Below are positions 5,873 through 8,843 of a stretch of DNA of 8,843 nucleotides, piece by piece. A program made the translations under genes and the position numbers. This DNA comes from Caryophanales bacterium UBA3260 (GTDB lineage Bacteria; Bacillota_I; Bacilli_A; RF39; UBA660), in the NCBI GenBank assembly GCA_002362595.1, contig DEUO01000106.1:1-8843 (forward strand), written 5' to 3'. The number at the start of each line of letters is the position of its first letter. Positions within the stretch are counted from its first letter, which is position 1. The notes below the pieces were generated by a model, which was not told where the DNA came from, searched no databases, and worked only from the letters and a program-made list of their open reading frames with translations.

Positions 5873-6706
5873 CTATATCTCCTTCTTTAATACAATATCA
5901 TTTAAATGATAATCTACCAATCTTCCACCATAATAAACGATATTTGAATATCCATAATCTAACTTCTTAGCATAAAAAGTAACAGGAACCCCATTATATA
6001 TCCATTCATATCTATCAAAAAATTTCATATCTTTAGTTACAAAATTAGCATTATTACTCATCCAACTAATAACATTATCAGCATCATCTTTTGTAAGAGC
6101 ATTATCTATAATCCATTTAGAATATTTATTATCTATCTTTCCATCTTTAGTATTTAAATTTAATGTCTTTAAACTAACCGTCTTAATATTTGGATATTCA
6201 TCAATATATTTTTTTATTTCTTCTAAGTATTCCTCAAAACTTTTATTTTTTAACATAACATAATTTAATCTTACATTAGCTTTCTTAAAATTTTCACTAT
6301 TAATATAATCTCTCTTATATCCTAATATCTCCTTATCTTTTTTAGAATCAAAATCACATCTTGTAATTTCTATAATAAAATCATCTTTAATATAATCAAG
6401 TTTTTCATCTTCATAAAATATATTACCAGAAGATTGTAATCTCTTTTCATCAAATATATTTACATTACGAGTAGCATCAGCTATCTTTTTAAAATTTTCA
6501 AAATTAGTTAAAGAAGGTTCTCCATTACCGCACAATATAAAGTATCTAAATGTTATTCCTTCTTTTTTTAGGTATTTTAACTTTTCTTCTAGCATATCTA
6601 AATTATCATCAACCCCAGGCCATTTCGTTATTTTAGCCGTACAATAAGGGCAATTCTTATCACATTTAAATGATGATAATATAAGTTCAAACTCTTTATA
6701 CTTCAT
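5873..6706 (-). CDS. Radical SAM enzyme of unknown specificity
   Basis: This 277-residue protein has the radical SAM cluster motif CDKNCPYC (Cys15, Cys19, Cys22; CX3CX2C), an aromatic residue before the last Cys, and CGNGEP (59-64) in place of the SAM-binding GGEP. A later VRLNYVMLK strand fits the core barrel. There is no second Cys-rich cluster, so no SPASM-type extension. The enzyme would use a [4Fe-4S] cluster to cleave S-adenosylmethionine and start a radical reaction in the cytoplasm. Its ATG overlaps the deoxyribosyltransferase-like gene by 11 nt, and an AGAGG lies 9 nt upstream, so the two are probably translated together. Size and the lack of extra domains suggest a small-molecule substrate; I cannot name it. 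Superfamily is confident, reaction unknown. Confidence 0.85.
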   Translation of the reverse strand: MKYKEFELILSSFKCDKNCPYCTAKITKWPGVDDNLDMLEEKLKYLKKEGITFRYFILCGNGEPSLTNFENFKKIADATRNVNIFDEKRLQSSGNIFYEDEKLDYIKDDFIIEITRCDFDSKKDKEILGYKRDYINSENFKKANVRLNYVMLKNKSFEEYLEEIKKYIDEYPNIKTVSLKTLNLNTKDGKIDNKYSKWIIDNALTKDDADNVISWMSNNANFVTKDMKFFDRYEWIYNGVPVTFYAKKLDYGYSNIVYYGGRLVDYHLNDIVLKKEI

Positions 6707-7211
6707 AACCTAATACCTCTTTTCTTATCATATTAATTGCATCTTTCTTATCACTATATCCATATATCTTTATTTTATTACTTCTCTTAATTGCATCACC
6801 AATTGCAAACCAATAATCAGATTTTATTTTATATTTAGATATTTCTTCTTTATAGTAAATAATAATATCTTTATCTAAATTTAATGCCCATCCTAATTCT
6901 ACTATTGTTCCTACAGAGAAATGTTCATCAAACATTGCAAAGTATATATCACAATCAGCTACTGATTTATATTCTGCATCTAAAACAACATTACAATCTG
7001 TTGATGTATAATCGCCATTAGAAGCTTGTTCACAGTAAAATGGTCCACTATAAACGTATTTATCATTTAATTTTAAATTATCGTCTGCATAAGTCAATTT
7101 CTTAGAATCTCCCAATATAATAGATCTAAAATCATTTACCAACTTTTCTGATAAAGATAATTTGTCATCTTTCTCTAATGTAAATTTGCCAGCAAAATAT
7201 ATTTTTTTCAT
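6696..7211 (-). CDS. Nucleoside 2-deoxyribosyltransferase-like protein
   Basis: This 171-residue protein has the deoxyribosyltransferase/Rcl fold signature: MKKIYFAGKF at the N terminus (nucleotide-binding first strand), YSGPFYCEQ at 54-62, DCDIYFAMFDEHFSVGTIVELGWAL (86-110 region) with Glu105 in the position of the catalytic nucleophile, and a following strand DIIIYYK. Relatives swap the base of deoxynucleosides or hydrolyse N-glycosidic bonds of nucleosides or nucleoside monophosphates. I start it at 7209-7211: AAAGGATG lies upstream at a normal distance and the ATG falls 2 nt after the transporter stop. A longer reading from 7247 would add 12 charged residues absent from the fold. Next to a PnuC-type transporter, it may act on the imported nucleoside. 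Substrate unproven. Confidence 0.78.
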   Translation of the reverse strand: MKKIYFAGKFTLEKDDKLSLSEKLVNDFRSIILGDSKKLTYADDNLKLNDKYVYSGPFYCEQASNGDYTSTDCNVVLDAEYKSVADCDIYFAMFDEHFSVGTIVELGWALNLDKDIIIYYKEEISKYKIKSDYWFAIGDAIKRSNKIKIYGYSDKKDAINMIRKEVLGYEV

Positions 7212-7213
7212 AT

Positions 7214-7774
7214 TTAACATCCTTTTTCTATCATTACTTTTTTCCAATTAATATAAGAACCAACTGCCATAAATGTCCACACAACATTTAGACAAAATAA
7301 GTATAGAGCTTGATCTGGTAAGATAAAGTATTCAATAGCATAAAATATATCATTAACAAACCATATAATCCATGTATCTATTTTCTTAACCATCATATAA
7401 TATGTAGCAACAAAACTAGATACCGTTGTAAATGCATCAAGCAAAGGTAGTGGATCGTCTGTTTTACTTAACACAGCTGCTACTCCAATAGTTCCTAATG
7501 CAATAACAATTAAATATATAATTCTTTCTTTAAAAGAACATTCTCTAATATCATTATTATCTTTACTATTCCAAATAATAAATCCTACTACAGCAACTCC
7601 CAAATAAAACACATTATTTGCAACATCACCATATAACTTCATTGCTAAAGAAAATATTATCATTAATAACATCTGTATCCCATAAGCTATCCAATTACTC
7701 CTTTTATTTAACATCGCAAGTAAACCCTGTAGCAATCCAAATATCGTCGCCCCTATTTCCAAGTATTTTATCAT
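7214..7774 (-). CDS. pnuC: PnuC-family nucleoside/vitamin transporter
   Basis: This 186-residue membrane protein has about seven hydrophobic segments (roughly 4-22, 28-46, 49-68, 84-100, 110-128, 133-152, 156-176), as in the SemiSWEET-like PnuC fold. Typical features are SNWIAYGIQM, YGDVANNVFYLG and DTWIIWFVNDIFYAIEY, with the Trp and Asn residues lining the substrate path. PnuC proteins carry nicotinamide riboside by facilitated diffusion driven by phosphorylation inside the cell; relatives carry thiamine, riboflavin or deoxynucleosides. An NrtR-type regulator in the same operon favours a nicotinamide-type substrate, whereas the deoxyribosyltransferase neighbour would fit a deoxynucleoside. 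It is the first gene of the operon, with AAGGAGG 7 nt before the ATG. Transporter family is confident, substrate not. Confidence 0.88.
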   Translation of the reverse strand: MIKYLEIGATIFGLLQGLLAMLNKRSNWIAYGIQMLLMIIFSLAMKLYGDVANNVFYLGVAVVGFIIWNSKDNNDIRECSFKERIIYLIVIALGTIGVAAVLSKTDDPLPLLDAFTTVSSFVATYYMMVKKIDTWIIWFVNDIFYAIEYFILPDQALYLFCLNVVWTFMAVGSYINWKKVMIEKGC

Positions 7775-7786
7775 TCTATCTCCTCC

Positions 7787-7815
7787 TTACATATAGTATA
7801 TTAAACCATATGTAA
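7787..7815. repeat. 8-bp inverted repeat over the -10 of the pnuC promoter
   Basis: TTACATAT (7787-7794) and ATATGTAA (7808-7815) form a perfect inverted repeat with 13 bp between, so the arm centres are 21 bp apart (two helical turns). It straddles the -10 box and overlaps the imperfect operator, so it could be an alternative reading of the same regulatory site. Confidence 0.5.
7791..7811. promoter_or_regulatory. Imperfect operator over the -10 of the pnuC promoter
   Basis: TATAGTA (7792-7798), 5 bp, then AACCATA (7804-7810) keeps the layout of the perfect palindrome 41 bp upstream, with 5 of 7 bases matching in the second arm. Its 5-bp centre lies inside the -10 box, so a bound regulator would block RNA polymerase. 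Confidence 0.5.
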
Positions 7816-7826
7816 TAATTTGTCAA
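7798..7826 (-). promoter_or_regulatory. Promoter of the pnuC operon
   Basis: On the minus strand TTGACA (7821-7826) is a perfect -35 and TAATAT (7798-7803) a good -10, separated by 17 bp. Transcription would start near 7790, just upstream of the AAGGAGG ribosome site and pnuC start. No other convincing promoter or terminator is visible within the next six genes. Confidence 0.8.
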
Positions 7827-7831
7827 TACTT

Positions 7832-7852
7832 TTATAGTATCTTTTACTATAA
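7832..7852. promoter_or_regulatory. 21-bp palindromic operator upstream of the pnuC -35
   Basis: TTATAGTA, 5 bp, TACTATAA is a perfect palindrome ending 6 bp before the -35 box. A palindrome of this size suits a dimeric winged-helix regulator, and the NrtR-type protein encoded in this operon is the obvious candidate. Confidence 0.65.
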
Positions 7853-7867
7853 GTTATATTAATTCAT

Positions 7868-7892
7868 AAAAAAACAACTATTAAATAGTTGT
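7868..7892 (-). terminator. Rho-independent terminator after the 241-residue protein
   Basis: On the minus strand ACAACTA and TAGTTGT pair across a TTTAA loop (7874-7892), followed by a run of seven Ts (7868-7874). It separates the upstream gene from the pnuC operon promoter. Confidence 0.75.
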
Positions 7893-7906
7893 AAATTAAA
7901 TATCTA

Positions 7907-8632
7907 TTAAACATATTTTTTATATTTATACCCCTCGATATTATCTAATCTTTCAAATCTTTCATCTTCTTCTACTCTATTAGTATTATTCATTATTCTT
8001 CTATAAAAATCTATTATTTCTCTTACTAATCTTAAAACAAATCTTTTATCTTCAAATTTATAAAATAATTGAAAATCATTTAGTTTCTTATCTATATAAT
8101 CTTGAATAACTAGAAATGTTGCGTTTTCAACAATAATACATCCTGTTGAACCAGCAAACGCTTTTCTAACATCACCATCAGTCACAATACTACTAACTGG
8201 CTTAACAGTATGCATTCCATTTGGATTACTTAAACAGTATCTTGCCATTACTGATGCAGATACTTCTTGTTGTAAACTTCTACTTAAATCTAATTCTCTT
8301 AATAACATTTCCATTAGTTTTATAAGATTATCATCAAATTGATATAATATCTGATCAGATACATTATAAAACATTTCATTTGATATACGTATTGTAACTT
8401 CTCTTAAAGTAAAAGTAGTATCTATTAATCCTTCTTCTCTATATTGATTTAAAAGCTCAGTAAAATTAATATCATCCATTGTTTCAAAAAAATAAAATAA
8501 ATCAGCATAACGACGATCTTCCATCATAACTAGTAACTCTTTTTCAAAATCAAATGTTTCAACAATCAACCCCGTACGTGCCATTACTGCTAATAATAGT
8601 TTTATAAATTTTTCTTTTCTATTTACTTTCAT
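7907..8632 (-). CDS. Cytoplasmic protein of unknown function, 241 residues
   Basis: I do not recognise this protein. It is rich in charged helices, with no signal peptide, membrane helix, Cys-based metal site or nucleotide-binding loop. The most distinctive stretch is residues 125-170 (SVMARYCLSN, PVSSIVTDGD, AFAGSTGCIIVENATF), less charged and probably the core of a folded domain. The C terminus is strongly charged (VEEDERFERLD, EGYKYKKYV). GGGGAAG lies upstream of the ATG at a normal distance, and the gene has its own promoter and terminator, so it is a single-gene unit and not part of the pnuC operon. The start and reality of the gene are well supported; its function is open. Confidence 0.7.
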   Translation of the reverse strand: MKVNRKEKFIKLLLAVMARTGLIVETFDFEKELLVMMEDRRYADLFYFFETMDDINFTELLNQYREEGLIDTTFTLREVTIRISNEMFYNVSDQILYQFDDNLIKLMEMLLRELDLSRSLQQEVSASVMARYCLSNPNGMHTVKPVSSIVTDGDVRKAFAGSTGCIIVENATFLVIQDYIDKKLNDFQLFYKFEDKRFVLRLVREIIDFYRRIMNNTNRVEEDERFERLDNIEGYKYKKYV

Positions 8633-8660
8633 TATTCTTCCCCTGTCTCTTTAAAAACAT

Positions 8661-8688
8661 ATTATAAACTATTATTAGATTATTACAA
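8661..8688 (-). promoter_or_regulatory. Promoter of the 241-residue protein gene
   Basis: On the minus strand TTGTAA (8683-8688) and a perfect TATAAT (8661-8666) are 16 bp apart. The start of transcription would fall about 20 nt before the ribosome site at 8641-8646. Confidence 0.6.
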
Positions 8689-8689
8689 C

Positions 8690-8718
8690 AAAAAACATCT
8701 TAATCAATTTAAGATGTT
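8690..8718 (-). terminator. Rho-independent terminator of the gene entering from the right
   Basis: On the minus strand AACATCTTAA (8709-8718) and TTAAGATGTT (8694-8703) form a perfect 10-bp stem with a 5-nt loop, followed by more Ts to 8690. It begins 5 nt after the stop codon of the partial gene at the window edge. Confidence 0.8.
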
Positions 8719-8722
8719 TATA

Positions 8723-8843
8723 TTATTTTTCATTTAAATATTCTTTTAGCACATCATAAACATATTCAGATATTCTATAACTTAATAATCTTTTATCTAT
8801 ATTTTGATCTTCTTCTATACCATAATATTTATCCATAAAGAAA
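8723..8843 (-). CDS. C-terminal end of a gene cut by the window edge
   Basis: An open frame enters from the right edge and ends at TAA (8723-8725), giving 39 residues that include MDKYYGIEEDQNIDKRLLSY and end VLKEYLNEK. The tail is charged and helical and I cannot assign a family. An internal ATG at 8834-8836 could start a 37-residue peptide, but the frame is open beyond it. The perfect terminator just downstream supports a real gene end. Confidence 0.55.
   Translation of the reverse strand, partial: FFMDKYYGIEEDQNIDKRLLSYRISEYVYDVLKEYLNEK

Noticed and set aside
7212..7247. Upstream start for the deoxyribosyltransferase-like gene
   Set aside because: It would extend into pnuC and add 12 charged residues before the MKKIYFAG strand; the ATG at 7209-7211 has a proper ribosome site.
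7618..7815. Plus-strand open frame of 65 codons
   Set aside because: It is antisense to pnuC and its promoter, with a low-complexity product and no ribosome site.
1..8843. CRISPR array, insertion sequence, tRNA or rRNA genes
   Set aside because: I saw no regularly spaced direct repeats, no transposase frame or terminal repeats, and no tRNA T-loop GTTCGA-type or rRNA sequence on either strand.

Overview
The window comes from a very AT-rich, low-GC Gram-positive lineage. Shine-Dalgarno sequences are strong (AAGGAGG, GGAGG, GGGGG), terminators are short Rho-independent hairpins with U-tracts, and coding uses AT-rich codons. TGG encodes Trp and TGA is a real stop (for example at 4424-4426), so this is the standard code, not the Mycoplasma/Spiroplasma code. 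A Bacilli/Erysipelotrichia/RF39-like or clostridial gut bacterium fits, but the sequence cannot settle the species. Every gene I accept is on the minus strand, so transcription runs from high to low coordinates.

Right edge to 7868: the C-terminal end of a gene that enters from outside (8723-8843) and its terminator. Next is a 241-residue protein of unknown function with its own promoter and terminator.

7852 to 3070: one tight seven-gene operon. It starts at a near-consensus promoter (TTGACA-17-TAATAT) flanked by two copies of a TATAGTA-N5-TACTATA palindrome, one perfect and one imperfect. Gene order is a PnuC-family transporter, a nucleoside deoxyribosyltransferase-like protein, a radical SAM enzyme, a CYTH domain fused to a P-loop (dTMP kinase-like) kinase, a zinc phospholipase C/S1-P1-like hydrolase, an NrtR-type Nudix/winged-helix regulator, and a RdgB/HAM1 NTP pyrophosphatase. 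Neighbours overlap or are separated by only 2 to 44 nt. I read this as a self-regulated salvage pathway for an imported nucleoside or NAD precursor. Its radical SAM and CYTH-kinase steps match no pathway I recognise, so this is the best candidate for an undescribed system.

3069 to 2600: no protein gene. About 350 nt of this stretch is markedly richer in G+C than its surroundings. It has its own extended -10 promoter with A-tracts upstream, several long hairpins, a closing long-range helix and a strong terminator, so it looks like a free-standing structured non-coding RNA. I could not match it to tmRNA, RNase P RNA, SRP RNA or the T-box.

2548 to 1031: a 9-bp inverted repeat and a weak promoter, a putative zinc metallopeptidase with an HELGH motif, and a very acidic 65-residue protein ending in a terminator.

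938 to 45: a toxin-antitoxin module with an extended -10 promoter. It encodes a Panacea/SocA-like (DUF4065) antitoxin followed by a PemK/MazF-type toxin whose reading frame is broken at a GGGG run right after the start codon. A weak terminator follows.
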